The notes: generated by a model from the sequence alone, not told the origin. Counted from the first letter of the stretch, positions 1 to 11,910 are shown. The stretch is DNA of 64,000 nucleotides from Cliona cf. orientalis (GCA_963930775.1 OZ005690.1:13294411-13358410); one strand, 5' to 3'. Program-made: numbers and translations.

Positions 1-100
1 CAACAGGTATTAATTACTTTTTAATACTAATAAAAGATGTACTGTATACATTAACAATACCTTTAATAATTTTTATAGTGTGTCTATTAATAGACATCTA

Positions 101-235
101 TTATGAATGCATCTGCTGATAAGCATGTGCATGCACGTTTGTAGCTTTCCCCCACCCTCCCCAATGTTTTCTGATTGTTGCTATGCTGACTGTACTTGGT
201 ACTGGACCATAGGCAACATTCTCCTTGAGTGCCAT
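101..235 (-). pseudogene. Relic of an ITIM-type receptor tail
   Basis: Read on the minus strand from 229 to 200, the DNA encodes LKENVAYGPV, nearly identical to the last residues of the tails of genes A, B, D, J and K (LKENVAYGPIVK). After GPV the frame runs into unrelated residues and stops at 101-103. No PLYEEL segment or transmembrane exon is visible to the right on this strand. This is most likely a decayed 3' fragment of an inverted receptor copy. The match is seen directly; its status as a relic is inferred from the missing partner exons. Confidence 0.5.
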
Positions 236-363
236 TTTTTATGTTCTTAGATATTAGTTATTGAAATTGATTAGGAAAATTATTATAAATGATGCACCTC
301 TCAAATTGGGTGAATAATAATAATATCATTAATATGCATAATATTATACTCCTTGTATACTAG

Positions 364-652
364 AAACAGCCTTTTCAGTTTCTGAGAAGACAGTAATCAT
401 TGGAACTAGTGTTGCTGCTGGGTTGTTGCTAGTGGGAATATGTCTAATTTTGTTTATCACTGGAAGTGTTAAAATTATTGGCAGACGTTCAAAGAAGTTT
501 ACTCAAGTTACCAGAGCAAGTCATCAAAAGTAAAATTAATTAATATTACAAATTATTATTATCTGATACTTACTTCTGCTGGCTACAGTAACAGAGGTGT
601 ATCCGATGATCAATATGATGATCGTGAGCCCAGATATACAATTCAGAAGTAA
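364..652 (+). CDS. 3' end of a receptor: TM segment and short tyrosine tail
   Basis: Two exons are visible. Exon 364-529 follows an AG and encodes a short stalk, a hydrophobic membrane segment (VIIGTSVAAGLLLVGICLIL), and a basic stop-transfer region with GRRSKK. A GTAAAA donor follows. Exon 589-652 restores the frame (phase 2 to phase 2) and encodes a short tail containing QYDDRE and PRYTIQ before TAA. The arrangement of phase-1 entry, membrane segment and tyrosine-bearing tail matches the neighbouring receptor family, but the tail differs from all others in the window. The extracellular exons must lie left of the window edge. TM assignment is firm; family membership is inferred. Confidence 0.6.
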
Positions 653-1233
653 TGGTTAATTAATTCTTGAGAGACTCCAGAAGCAGCTGAAAGAAACTTG
701 GTGGTTAGAAGCTCGCTAAGATCAATATAGTGTGTTCACGGTTCATGAATGCCCGCTCTCATATTCACTAAAATTAATTGCATTGCAATTTGTTTCTGTC
801 ATTATTGGATCCTGCATGTTAAATTTGTATGAGTATACTGTATACAATACAGAATAGCGGGAAGCTTTGGCGACGTTTTTAAATTGGTGATAATTTTGGT
901 ATAGATCGCCAAATTAAAAACTCGCCTGTTTAACATGTGTGGCTATAGGCAGTAAGGCTTCAGATTTCCAATAAACTTTGTCAATACCAATGGAGAGCCA
1001 TTTCATCAATTATTTAATGATCCGCCATACAGTAGATTGAAAAGACAGCTTTACATTAAGCAATGGCGACACCACTGTTTTCAACAGTTACTGATACAGT
1101 TTAGAGGTGGATCCGGATTTTTATCACCTGCTCAGGTATTACCCCCGCTGATTTTAGCAGATGGTAATAATTATTATTAATTATAGCATTGAAGGTTGTT
1201 GGTCACTTTGGTATAGCAGATTCTTGCCCACAT
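653..1233. other. Intergenic, no gene seen
   Basis: AT-rich spacer. I see no exon with good splice sites and no family homology. A receptor 3'UTR may occupy its left part. Confidence 0.4.
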
Positions 1234-4135
1234 GTATTAGATATTATATGTTAAGAATAATATTATATGTTGTCATTCATTTTGTTGGGAAATCACACAT
1301 GCATGCATGCATTGACAATTAAACGCCAGTGCACATGCATATACAACTATAATGCAACAAAATCACTGTGTACAATTAACCATGCAAGAGATCTTAGTGA
1401 CACTGTTATCGTTATCTACAGGAAGTATACATTTGGGTTTCAACCTATCTCCCAATGTATTGAAAAGAAACCTTATCACCATAATAATAATATTTATGAT
1501 TATGATACACTTTCAGACTGCCGTATACTGAGTCAACAACACAACCAGGTAGGAGGCCCATGCAGATAAATAATATACCTTTTCTAGTCATAATTTATGC
1601 TCGCAGACATGCCTATTAGGTAATGCAGGATTGTAGCCACAAGGTAAAATGAAGGGCGGCCACCCTCCTCCTTCCTCTCCTATCTCAGTTTTGTTTGATG
1701 TGGTTTTTAAACCACAATAAAGCTTTGATCTTTTAGCTACCACCCCCTTTAAAATACGAGCTGGCTACAACACTGGTAATGCTTTCAATATATCTGCTCT
1801 GAGATGCATTCCAAGGCATTTTTTAAGCTGTACTCTGATCTTTGCTTTACGAAAAGGTTGGGAAGGGGGAGGTCTGTTTGTAGTAGCAGGTGTTTATCGG
1901 TCACTAAAACAACAAAATTTAATGACTGAGAGAATGGTATGCTACTGTGGATGTGTTACTTCGGAGAACTCCATGAGGATTTGATTTTGTTAGATATTAT
2001 ATTATTGTACTATGACTTTCCCTTGCTGCAACATCTAGCTTGCTGATTAGCTGGTAATAGAAGTTAAAGTTGAAGTTAACTTAGTTTGATAATTGAATAA
2101 GTAAGTTCCGTGGTAGTTACATCAGACCATGACATGTCATTGAGTAATTCTCATAGATTACTCAACATGCATACCAGGTGTTAGGGTACACTGCATGTCA
2201 CACATTATGTTGCATGTTCAATATTATGTTGAAATATTATTATTATTATAGATAGCAGCCTAGCTTGTTGATACTCATGTATTTGCTCGTATTTCCCATG
2301 AGAATTGGTTGAAAGTAAACAAACATGCAATATCAGATTCTGGTGACAAGAAATCATCCATGATCTTATAATCTTACTAAAATGATTGAGAATATATAAA
2401 TCTGGACCACTGGCATAAGAATCAGGGAGGCTGGGGGCTGAAGTCCCCCCCCCCCCCCTTTGTTTACTTCATTTGGTGATAGTGTATATAATATTATCTG
2501 GACGCCATTGCCTAAAACAGTGTTGGAATTGGTCGTCAAGAGGGAAAAACTCATTTTATATATCATTTATGTACGATACGGGCAAGGAGTTTGCCAAAAT
2601 TGATATATACGTAGCTGTTTCTATCCCCAACGACCATTACCATCCCCATACTTCAAGTCTCGTTACGGGCAAGTATTAGATATTATATGTTAATAATAAT
2701 ATTATATGCTGTCATTCATTTTGTTGGGAAATCACACATGCATGCATGCATTGACAACTAAACGCCAGTGCACATGCATATACAATGCAACAAAATCACT
2801 GTGTACAATTAACCATGCAAGAGATCTTAGTGACACTGTTATCGTTATCTACAGGAAGTATACATTAATTTTGGGTATCAACCTATCTCCCAGTGTATTG
2901 AAAAGAAACCTTATCACCATAATAATAATATTAATGATCATGATACACTTTCAGACTGCCATATACTGAGTCAACAACACAACGAGGTAGGAGGTCCATG
3001 CAGATAAATAATATATTTTTTCTAGTCATAATTTTATGCCTGCAAACATGCCTATTAGGTAATGCAGGGTTGTAGCCACAAGGTAAAATGAAGGGTCGGC
3101 GGCCACCCTCCTTCCTCTCGGATCTTAGTTTTGTTTGATGTGGTTTTTAAACCACAATAATGCTTTGATCTTTTAGCCACCACCCCCTTTAAAATACAAG
3201 TTGGCTACAACACTGGTAATGCTTTCAATAGCTGCTCTGAGATGCATTCTAAGGCATTTTTTAAGCTGTACTCTGATCTTTGCTTTACGAAAAGGTTGGG
3301 AAGGTTGTTTGTAGTAGCAGGTGTTTATCGATCACTAAAACAACAAATGACTGAGAGAATGGTGTGCTACTGTGGATGTGTTACTTCGGAGAACTCCATG
3401 AGGATTTGATTTTGTATTATTGTACTATGACTTTCCTCTGCTGCAACATCTAGCTAGCTGATTAGATGGTAATAGAAGTTAAAGTTGAAGTTAACTTAGT
3501 TGGATAATTGAATAAGTATTAAAGTTCCGTGGTAGTTATATCAGATCATGACATGTCATTGAGTAACTCTCATAGATTACTCAACATGTATACCAGGTGT
3601 TAGGGTACACTGCATGTCACATATGTTGCATGTTCAATATTATTATGTTGAAATATTATTATTATCGATAGCAGCCTAGCTTGTTGATACTCATGTATTT
3701 GCTCGTATTTCCCATATGAGAATTGGTTGAAAGTAACTGAGTCGACAAACATGCAATATCAGATTCTGGTAACAAGAATCATCCATGATCATAATAATCT
3801 TACTGAAATGGTTGAGAATGTATAAATCTGGACCACTGGCATAAGAATCAGGGAGGCTGGGGGGCTGAAGTCCCCCCCCCCCCTCCCCATCTGTATATTA
3901 TACTACCAGCAAGAAAGTATCATCTATCAGTAGTTGATTATCTCATTCGGTGATAGTGTATATATACCTGGACGCCATTGCCTAAAACAGTGTTGGAATT
4001 GGTCGTCAAGAGGGCAAAACTCATTTTATATATCATTTATGTACGATACGCGCAAGGAGTTTGCCAAAATTAATATATAGCTGTTTCTATCCCCAACGAC
4101 CATTACCATCTCTATACTCGTTACGGGCAAGGAGT
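1234..4135. repeat. Tandem duplication of a ~1.44 kb unit
   Basis: Copy 1 runs from about 1234 to 2672 and copy 2 from 2673 to about 4135. Both begin with GTATTAGATATTATATGTTA and keep the same order of landmarks: a CATGCATGCATTGACAA stretch, AAACCACAATAA, a poly-C run (2445 and 3870) and GACGCCATTGCC. Differences are scattered indels and substitutions, so the duplication is not brand new. Short open frames at the start of each copy (near 1267 and 2706) are shared only because the DNA is duplicated. I see no coding signature. Confidence 0.85.
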
Positions 4136-4245
4136 TTCCCGGCTGAGTAGTAAATCTGCCACGTGCATGTGGTTTGTAATTAGACTAGCCTATTGACGTG
4201 ACGACCAATTCCAACACTGTGTATGGAGCAACTATCTTTATTTCA
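4136..4245. repeat. Dispersed repeat, GACGACCAATTCCAACACTG family
   Basis: Contains GGGCAAGGAGTTTCCCGGCT, a CCACGTGCATGTGGTTTGTA segment and GACGACCAATTCCAACACTG. The same ordered block recurs near 11750-11900, 17480-17670, 51000-51120 and 52180-52300, and in part near 2540 and 12545. It is probably a small non-autonomous element. Confidence 0.65.
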
Positions 4246-4254
4246 GGGACAGAT

Positions 4255-4605
4255 CTATCTTTAGATCCTACTTGTAACAAATACTGTGATCTGATTGGTT
4301 AAACTGAAGTATCTATCCTTCATAGAAAATCATGTAACCTCTGTAGAAAATCATGTAAAGTTCTGTAGAAAATCATGTAAATTTTCTTGCCTATGGTTAG
4401 GGTTGTTGCTAGGCAGCAGTTTATGTGTCTAGCTTTTGGGCATTGTTGCTAGGATCTAAATATGTTAGACACTGTTTAGTCGGTTTCTACGTAATTTAGA
4501 AGACCTCAGGCTTCAGTAGAACCCTCGCTTCGCTCGGGATTCTACATAGAGCCCTTCGGTCTTCTAAATTACGCAGAAACCTCCTAACCAGTGTCTAACT
4601 ATTAT
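4255..4605. mobile_element. MITE copy 1 (TTAGACACTGTTTAG ends) with flanking module
   Basis: The palindromic core 4464-4600 begins GTTAGACACTGTTTAG, carries TAATTTAGAAGACC and its complement GGTCTTCTAAATTA, and ends CAGTGTCTAAC. The left flank, with CTTGTAACAAATACTG, GATCTGATTGGTT and repeats of AAAATCATGTAA, also accompanies the copies near 8978, 13439 and 58202, so the mobile unit is about 350 bp. No transposase gene is present. Confidence 0.75.
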
Positions 4606-5250
4606 GTAGAGGATCTGTATTTCCATACTCACAGGTAGCTACATTAATTTTAATCTTGCATACACCCATTGTGTCCAGAAGCTTGAAAAATGCATACTTT
4701 GTTGCACATTTTTGGCTATTCCAAGTACATGTATCACTAGAGTGAAGACAACAGCTAGTTACTAGAATTTTATCAAGTCTATATACTATTGCTCAAAAGT
4801 GGTGATGTAGTCTAACCTATAGTAATACAGTATATGTAATAAAACTAATATAAATTGTACATAGATTTCTGGATTATTTATAATCTAGCTGTAGGGTACT
4901 ACCAGCCCCAATTAAATCCCCACATCATGGGTGTAGGGTCTGGGGAAGGTGGTCTATTCCATGCATGCACTACTTATAGTAAACCTGGTCCCCCTCTGCT
5001 CATGCAGCTTACCTAGATCTATGGCAGTATTTATAGTCACGGATGTTCCAACTGAAGCCATATCCTTCTGAGATGTACTAAGACTAAGCTCACTAGTTCA
5101 CAACATTATGTACATGTAGGTGCATGTATGTACATAATATTAAGTGCATGTCACTTATAGCTAGTATCTTTGACCCCTACAATAACATTATAGCCTTTGA
5201 TACTGGCTAGGGGACCAGGGTTATTTACAATTTCTATCACCCCCAGTAGC
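4606..5250. other. Intergenic, nothing recognised
   Basis: AT-rich DNA without convincing exons or structured repeats. Confidence 0.35.
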
Positions 5251-5590
5251 ATGGTGAAATACAAACCACCTTCAGAATTGGAACTAGACTTTGTGTTGCT
5301 AGATCAGAACCTGGCCTGATTGTGTACACAAAATTCCTTCATGCTAAGCAATAAATATACCTCAATACTAAAATACATTCCAGTCATGCAACACAAAGTC
5401 TCATTCCTAAAACACATTCCAGTCACGCTACACAAAGTCTCATTCCCATGCATTAGTAAACCAACAAGGTGATTACACAAACAACATTCATGGTTCTGAT
5501 TCATGCTGCAACACAAAGTCCCATTCCCATTATTCATGGCACATGGGGCCGACCCTTGTTGTTTTAGTACATACCAGTACAAAGAAGGTA
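5250..5590. repeat. Dispersed repeat, CAACACAAAGTC family
   Basis: Several internal repeats of the type CATTCCAGTC plus CAACACAAAGTCTCATTCC. Related blocks lie at about 12905-13210 and 51220-51480. An antisense open frame with many cysteines (5304-5582) arises from this internal repetition and is not treated as a gene. Confidence 0.65.
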
Positions 5591-6600
5591 TTGTACATGC
5601 CCATTATGAGCTATAGGTGTGTTCCTTACATCTTGACATTGTAGTCATGCATTCATATGGCTGCCAAGTGATGTATTATAATAGTCATAACTAGCCAATT
5701 ATGCAAGCTTCAAATTAGCAATTACATTTGTACAATAATTAATATTAGGGGACACCAAGCCTGTATAGTTCAGATCTTGGTGTATATGCATGTGAATCCC
5801 TACGATATTCACTATTCATGTCTGATCTTGCACACTACTGTATTTTCTGGCTAATATTAATAATACCACATTTTGATTCCTTAGCCTCAAACTATGCTAA
5901 TGATCCCTAGCTTAAGCTTCTTCATGAAATCAAAGTTAGGCTATATATATTGTAGTCTTTTGAAATTGAAATTTCCTGCATGCATGCACGTGTGAATCTG
6001 AGGGATTGAATCTACATAGCTGGGATGGCACCTAGTGGTAAGCTGTTGCCACACAAACTGACTATAACTATAAGACTTTCAGTCTTAATGTGGGAAGCCA
6101 TTAATTTAGTCTGTAAGTTTTCTATGGCAGATATATACATTATCCGTTTTGTGCATATATTAATAATATAATGTTGTGAAGGAGAATCTGCTAATGTACA
6201 ATATTAGTGGAGGAAGTCCTGTATGCACCCATTGACTTAATTTGTGTGGAGTAATTTAATTTACTGTATGCACACATGCACCATTCAGATCCACACAATT
6301 AGTATGTGGATGAACTACATATACATGTGATCACACATCAATATAACTGTGGCCATGTACATGTACATGCGATATGCACGTGTTGATAACCTTTACATTA
6401 ATGATCGATAGCTAGTAATGAACAGTTTCACTGGTCAGATAATCACTATAATATACTAAGCATTTAAGCTACGTGCTCAGTACATGAGATAGTTCATACA
6501 TATCTACATATCTACAATAATATTATTGTACCAGTGTAACATTATTATGTTATCATCAGTTTGTGCGAGTTAACTAACTTATTATGTTGGCTGTAGATAG
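5591..6600. other. Upstream region of gene A, nothing recognised
   Basis: AT-rich DNA with short TA-rich stretches. It must contain the promoter of gene A, but I cannot point to a defined element. Confidence 0.3.
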
Positions 6601-8240
6601 ATGGTAGAAATGAACAAAGTTGACTTAGCACTCAAAGTAGCACTCAGTTTGATAATAATATTGCACTGCTGTGAAGGTGAGCTAATATTGAGAATTAACT
6701 TACATGTATCTGCTATAACTATAATCAAGGGCTTATAGACTTGGGATCTACTAGTCAGCCCTAATTATAGCTATAGGCCTTAAGGACAGATTTCCAGGTG
6801 AGTATAATATTATATTAAGATCATTCTAAATTTGTATAGGTACATCCATATCACTGTCTCCACTGGGAATGGTGTCTGTCTGTCCTGGAGGACAAATTCT
6901 GTTGACTTGTGAGACAAATAACTCCGTCTTCCACTGGATAGTTTCCAGTCCTCATCTGGACAGGCCTCGTGAAAGAATTGTCACAAGTCAAGGAATTTTA
7001 TTTTCACCAGAATTTAGGATAGGTTTCACAGAGTTCAATATCACACTGATATCAAGAAGCCCACTGATTAGTCAGCTGCTGATTAACAATGTGACTAATG
7101 GATCAAGAGTGTACTGTTCTGAAGACGGAAATGAAAACAATTCACCAATGAGCATAATTAACCAATTGCAAGGTATGATTATAGTCTAATTGATTATAGT
7201 TATAAATTAACAGGTGCGGATCAGAGTTCAAATCCCGGCCGGTTTGTTCCTGAATTTTTTTCTCTTCCCTTCACTTCTCAATCGCCTGTTTAGAGTACCT
7301 GCCTAATCAGTTACTAATAAGTTTACTATAGTAGCTGTTTAATTTTAATCCATAGATGATGCTTTAAGAAATGCCAATCATTCCCTCAATGTAACCTTGG
7401 TAAATCACATAATATTGAGGATTGACAATATCACAGTCACACTTCAATGGCCTCGAGAGCCTGGAGCAGTTTACAGCGTTAGTGTTTCACCGGAAATACC
7501 TCATACTGAATTTACTACAAGTGATCATGTCTTTGTGATTAACCTAACCATTTCTTACAATATTCAATATAATGTATCCATTGTATCAAGTCTCTGTGGT
7601 GTCACTACAACCAGGGTATTGAAATATGGTAAGCATAAACTATATAATGAATACACACATAATAATTATTATATTATTTTTCTTGTTAGCTGATTGTGGA
7701 GTACCACTGGTAGACAGTAATGTCAAGCTAGACTACAATTCTACTCTGGAGGGTTCTGTTTTAACATTGACCTGTGAGAATGCCTCATCTAGATCTACTG
7801 ATGAAGAAATCGTCAGTGTGACATGTCACAACAGTGGAAATTGGATTCCTGATCCAACTCAATTTACTTGCTCACCACCTACAACTGTACCATCAGGTAC
7901 AGAAACATCACCATTGACAACAGTAATGCTGACCGGATCTGCTAATCTGATAGCAGCAGTTTCATCGACTATGACTATTGTGTGTGCCGTAAGCTCAATA
8001 GTGTTCCTTTCCATTGGATATGCCTGTGGCTGGTTTAGTCAGAAACACAGGCAATCACGTACAAGTAAAGCAACATTTGATTCATCAGCTGAGGAGAATA
8101 TCAGCACTGCCAATGAAGGATCTCAACTGCCACCAACCCCAGGACCGCTATACGAGGAATTACAACAGAGATCTACGCCAGAACATCAGGACCTGGTTGA
8201 ACTGAAAGAGAATGTTGCATATGGACCAATTGTAAAATAA
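6601..8240 (+). CDS. Receptor A: Ig, FN3, CCP, TM, ITIM tail
   Basis: Exons: signal peptide 6601-6676, Ig 6840-7172, FN3 7356-7628, and CCP2+TM+tail 7690-8240; 410 residues. The signal exon has a hydrophobic core ending CCEG; an in-frame ATG at 6610 is an alternative start. The Ig exon has LLTC, then a Trp (HWIV), then VYCSEDG. The FN3 exon has TLQWPRE and YNIQYNVSIVSSLCG. CCP2 has four cysteines and GNWIPDP. The tail carries PLYEEL and the strict ITIM VAYGPI, with tyrosines 23 residues apart. Two oddities: CCP-1 is missing, with only a 61-bp gap between FN3 and CCP2, and the CCP2-to-TM intron present in B and D is gone, leaving some intron start sequence (GGTACAGAAA) as in-frame coding sequence. 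It is probably an inhibitory-type cell-surface receptor. The domain assignments are seen; the function is inferred. Confidence 0.85.
7200..7300 (+). repeat. tRNA-B-box-like repeat fragment in intron of A
   Basis: GAGTTCAAATCCCGGCCGG resembles a tRNA internal promoter B box. A closely similar block follows the Ig exon of pseudogene C (about 14165-14270), so the insertion predates the duplication that made A and C. Confidence 0.4.
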
Positions 8241-8748
8241 TAATATTATCATACAGGCTCATGCTAAATTATAGTATGGAAGTACACACAAGATAATAAT
8301 TTACCTATGAGAGCTAATGATAATATTATGAGGTCACAGGGTGGAGAATATACTATTGCTCCATTAAGACAAAGTTGGCAAAGAGCCTATTCCATCCCAT
8401 TTTTAATGTTGCTTGACATACATTCCAAATTAATTACTGCCATGCAATGGAATTCCAATTTGTTTCAACAAGAGGCTTCTGTAAACTTTAGTCACAATTC
8501 TGTATTAATGAAGTGTACACTCAACTATATTATATGGTCATCAGGATCACCACTAATTACAGTGTCATGATGATATGTCCTTCCTTGTACAGTATAGCTA
8601 TTGATCGATCAGTATATATAATCCATGCTTTGGTAGCTACCATGGCCAGTGTTAATAAGTCAATAGCTTTTTACAGATCGATCAACTAGCATCATCCGTT
8701 TGTTGGTGTCACCAATTCAAGTGTACAGCTATACACAGTCAGATAGAC
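8241..8748. other. Conserved intergenic spacer between receptor units
   Basis: Runs from the gene A stop to the gene B start. Its blocks, such as CAGGCTCATGCTAAATTATA and GAGCCTATTCCATCCCATTT, recur after C (14510-14870), I (56425-56640) and J (59830-60210), and inverted at 60420-61010. The repeating unit of the cluster is therefore gene plus spacer. Confidence 0.6.
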
Positions 8749-11539
8749 ATGTACCAATTTATGTGTCTGGCTTTCCAAGTAACACTCATCATCTGTGCTC
8801 AGTTACTCTTCTGCTGCTGTGAAGGTAAGCTCTTATAATAATTAATTAATCATGCACATCAAAAATGATTATGAGCTCATAATCAATGATCACAATAACA
8901 ATATCTAATACTAGTTATGGAAGTATTCGGGATATGTTGAGAGTTTTCCTATGCTTTAGCACTGGCTTTATGTAATAGTTAGACACTGTTTAGGAGGTTT
9001 CTACGTGATTTAGAAGACCGAAGCGCTCTATGTAGAATCCCGAGTGAAGCGAAGGTTCTACTGAGCCCTGAGGTCTTCAAAATCACGTAGAAACCGACTA
9101 AACAGTGTCTAACAACTTTAAATCCTAGCGACAATGTCCATAGGGTTGATATATAAACTGCTGCCTAGCAACAATCCTAACCATAGGCAACAATCTTTTA
9201 CAGGTTTATATGAAAAATTTATATGAGCTTTTTATAAGTTTATATGGGAAAAAGATACCTGCTTCTGACCAATCAGATATCAGTATTTGTTACAACTAGG
9301 ATCTAAATTATTTTTGTTTATAGCTACATCTATAATACTATCTCCATTGGGAATGGTGTCAGTCTGTTCCGGAGGGCAAGTTCTGTTGACGTGTGAGAGA
9401 ATGTCTGGCTCCATCTTGTACTGGGATGTTTCTGTTCCTCATCCAGTAGCCACAAATCGTGAAAGAATTGTCCTGAATCAAGGAATTTTACTGTCACCAG
9501 ACTTTAAGATAGGTTTTACAGAATTTAATGTCACCCGTACATCTGACAGCCCATTGACTAGTCAGCTACTGATTAACAATGTGACTACTGAGATAAATAG
9601 ATCAACCATCTACTGTTCTGAAGATGGTAATGAAAACAATGCACTGATGGTAACAATTGATGTCACAAGTGAAGGTATTATAATTCATACATGGGTGTAG
9701 GGATTATTATTCTTTCATAATCCTATAGATAGTTTTCTTAATCGATTGAATATTACCTTGATGAATCACTTCATGAGGAACAGTGTCACAGTCACACTTC
9801 AATGGCCTCGAGAAGATGGAGCAGTTTACAATATCAATGTTTCACCATTCACTGAGTTCACTAATGTAACGGGCCACAACAGCGCAAGCATTGTGATAAA
9901 TTTAACAATTTCTTATAACATTCAATACAATGTGAGCATTGCATCAAGTCTCTGTGGTGTCGCTACAACCAGGGTATTGAAATACGGTAAGTCACGATGA
10001 AAATGTATTATGTGGAAATAATCAATTATTTCCTGTTGCATGTATGCAGTAATCTGTGATCTACCGACACAACTGTTACATGACCCTGTTGTTATGGTCA
10101 ATGGATCTAAGGAAATCCCTTACAGAGAGGGACAGTTTATCACATACACATGCCCTACTGGATTTGTACTGAATGGCTCAAATACATCAGTGTGTACTGA
10201 GAATGGAGAATTGGAACCAGACCCTGGGGAGTTAGCTTGCATAGGTGATAATTAATGCCACTATATACTAGTACCATGGATAATAATAGTCAATGGATGT
10301 AATATTATTACTGCAATACAGCCGACTGTGGAGTACCACTTGTGGACAGAAATGTCACTCTGAACTACAATTCTACCCTGGCTGGTTCTAGTTCTGTTTT
10401 GGTATTAACCTGTGAAAGTGACATACCAGCTGTATCTATTATTAAACAGATTATCACTGTGACATGTTACAGCAGTGGAAATTGGATTCCTGATCCAGCT
10501 CAATTTACTTGTTCACGACCTACAACTGTACCATCAGGTACAGAAATATTGATCCATTCTGCACATTCTTCAGGTAGCAAACATTTATCACACTACCTAT
10601 ATGCAGTAGTACTATTGTCAAGGGTTAATTACTGTGCATGCATGTGCTTTTTATAATAGTTAGACACTGTTTAGGAGGTTTCTACGTGATTTAGAAGACC
10701 AAAATTAATGATCCACTGGGTACGAGGCCCTCGTACCCAGTGGATCATTAAAACAGTGTCTAACTATTATAAAACAGTGTCTAACTATTATAAAAAGCAC
10801 ATGCATGCATGCACAGTAATTAGGCAGGGGGGGGTGCTCAGGGGGCTCGAGCACCCCCCTCTGCTCTTGGCCTAGTCATGCCTAGTTCACATAGTCCATA
10901 GAACAGCCTCATCCAGCACCCCCTTGGCTACTCCAAACTATCGTCTACTACAAAAAAAACAGCTTAGAAGATAGTTAGAAACTTATCTCATCCCAAGATT
11001 CGGCCGAAAACCTTGAGCTAGCTCGCTAGCTACATTCAGAACGCTTGACAATTTGAACTTCGACCTTGACGGTTAATAAGTGGGCGTGGCTAAAATCCTG
11101 GCTACGCCCCTGGAGGCTATAGTAACTGCCAAAAGCAACATACAGTTTTAATATGGCACAGTAATAATATTCGAGAGTATAATATTATTATATTACCCGG
11201 TAGTACATATTAAATTTTATACAATGTAAATTTTTTTCAAATGCAGACTCTACAGTATATAGCTGTGTTTTCATCGACTGTATAATTGTCGTGTGTGCCG
11301 TAAGCTCAATAGTGTTCCTTTCCATTGATATGCTTGTGGCTGGTTTAGTCAGAAACACATGCAAGCAGTCACGTACAAGAAAATCAACATCAGCTGAGAA
11401 TACTGGCCCCAATGAAAGATCTCAACTGCCACCAACCTCAGGACCACTGTACGAGGAATTACAGCAGAGATCTACACCAGAACATCAGGACCTGGTTGAA
11501 CTGAAAGAGAATGTTGCCTATGGACCAATTGTAAAATAA
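8749..11539 (+). CDS. Receptor B: Ig, FN3, CCP, CCP, TM, ITIM tail
   Basis: Exons: signal 8749-8824, Ig 9324-9674, FN3 9729-9986, CCP1 10050-10244, CCP2 10322-10537, TM/tail 11247-11539; 462 residues, all internal boundaries phase 1. The signal peptide starts MYQFMCLAF and ends CCCEG. Each CCP has four cysteines; CCP1 has GQFITYTCPTGF and CCP2 GNWIPDP. The tail has PLYEEL and VAYGPI. The end of the membrane segment is unusual: a one-base loss turns the normal GYACGWFSQKHK into DMLVAGLVRNTC, and a small insertion about 30 bases later restores the frame before the tyrosine motifs. Intron 1 and the CCP2/TM intron each carry a MITE. The gene is likely functional as a membrane protein, but the altered junction makes this less certain than for D. 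Confidence 0.83.
8978..9113. mobile_element. MITE copy 2 in intron 1 of receptor B
   Basis: Palindromic element from GTTAGACACTGTTTAGGAGG to CAGTGTCTAAC. The right flank to about 9305 holds the accompanying module (CCAATCAGATATCAGTATTT, GTTACAACTAGGATC). Confidence 0.75.
10636..10812. mobile_element. MITE copy 3 embedded in a larger inverted repeat, intron of B
   Basis: The left MITE arm starts at 10659. The centre is replaced by a perfect palindrome, AATGATCCACTGGGTACGAG and its complement (about 10707-10750). The right side has two copies of AACAGTGTCTAACTATTATA. Flanking intron sequence GCATGCATGTGCTTTTTATA reappears inverted on the right, so the whole 177 bp forms one hairpin. Confidence 0.65.
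10820..11115. repeat. G/C-tract repeat in intron of B
   Basis: Begins GCAGGGGGGGGTGCTC with a matching GAGCACCCCCC nearby and ends near CTGGCTACGCCCCTGG. It looks like a decayed element related to the one at 12163-12408. Confidence 0.35.
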
Positions 11540-11689
11540 CCCATTGCCTTGCAGGGATTGACTGAACAGATATAAAAAGAATATTATCATTACTTACTTA
11601 AGCAGACTATTCAATTGCGTGGGATTTGAATCGGAAGTTTGTGCATAACTGATGTTGAGAAAATTAATGGTGCGACATCGAGCTTAGAT

Positions 11690-11910
11690 GGAAATGGTCG
11701 CACATGTAATAAGTGCTCATAGTCTTAGGCGGCCACCTAACTCATTGCCCGTGATGTCCGCAAGCTCTCTCACGCTTACGATGTGTACGGGCAAGGAGTT
11801 TCTCGGCTGGGTAATTAAAATCTACCACGTGCATGTGGTTTGTAATTAGACTAACCTAGCCTGTTGACGTGACGACCAATTCCAACACTGCGTATGGAGC
11901 AACCATATCT
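11690..11910. repeat. Dispersed repeat, GACGACCAATTCCAACACTG family
   Basis: Has CTCATTGCCCGTGATGTCCG, an inverted GGGCAAGGAGTTTCTCGGCT, the CCACGTGCATGTGGTTTGTA block and GACGACCAATTCCAACACTG. The arms suggest a small inverted-repeat element. Confidence 0.6.

Noticed and set aside
5304..5582. Cysteine-rich secreted peptide on minus
   Set aside because: The cysteines come from repeats of CAACACAAAGTC read antisense, and related repeat copies elsewhere do not preserve the frame.
8014..8205. Second open frame through the ITIM tail exon, also in I (56198-56386), J (59604-59792) and K (61239-61054)
   Set aside because: It recurs only because the main tail frame is nearly identical between copies. 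The residues in this second frame have no domain, start context or splice logic of their own.
8110..8240. ITAM reading of the two tail tyrosines in A and its paralogs
   Set aside because: ITAMs have about 6-12 residues between the two YxxL/I units. Here the tyrosines are 23 residues apart, so an ITIM plus YxxL description fits better.
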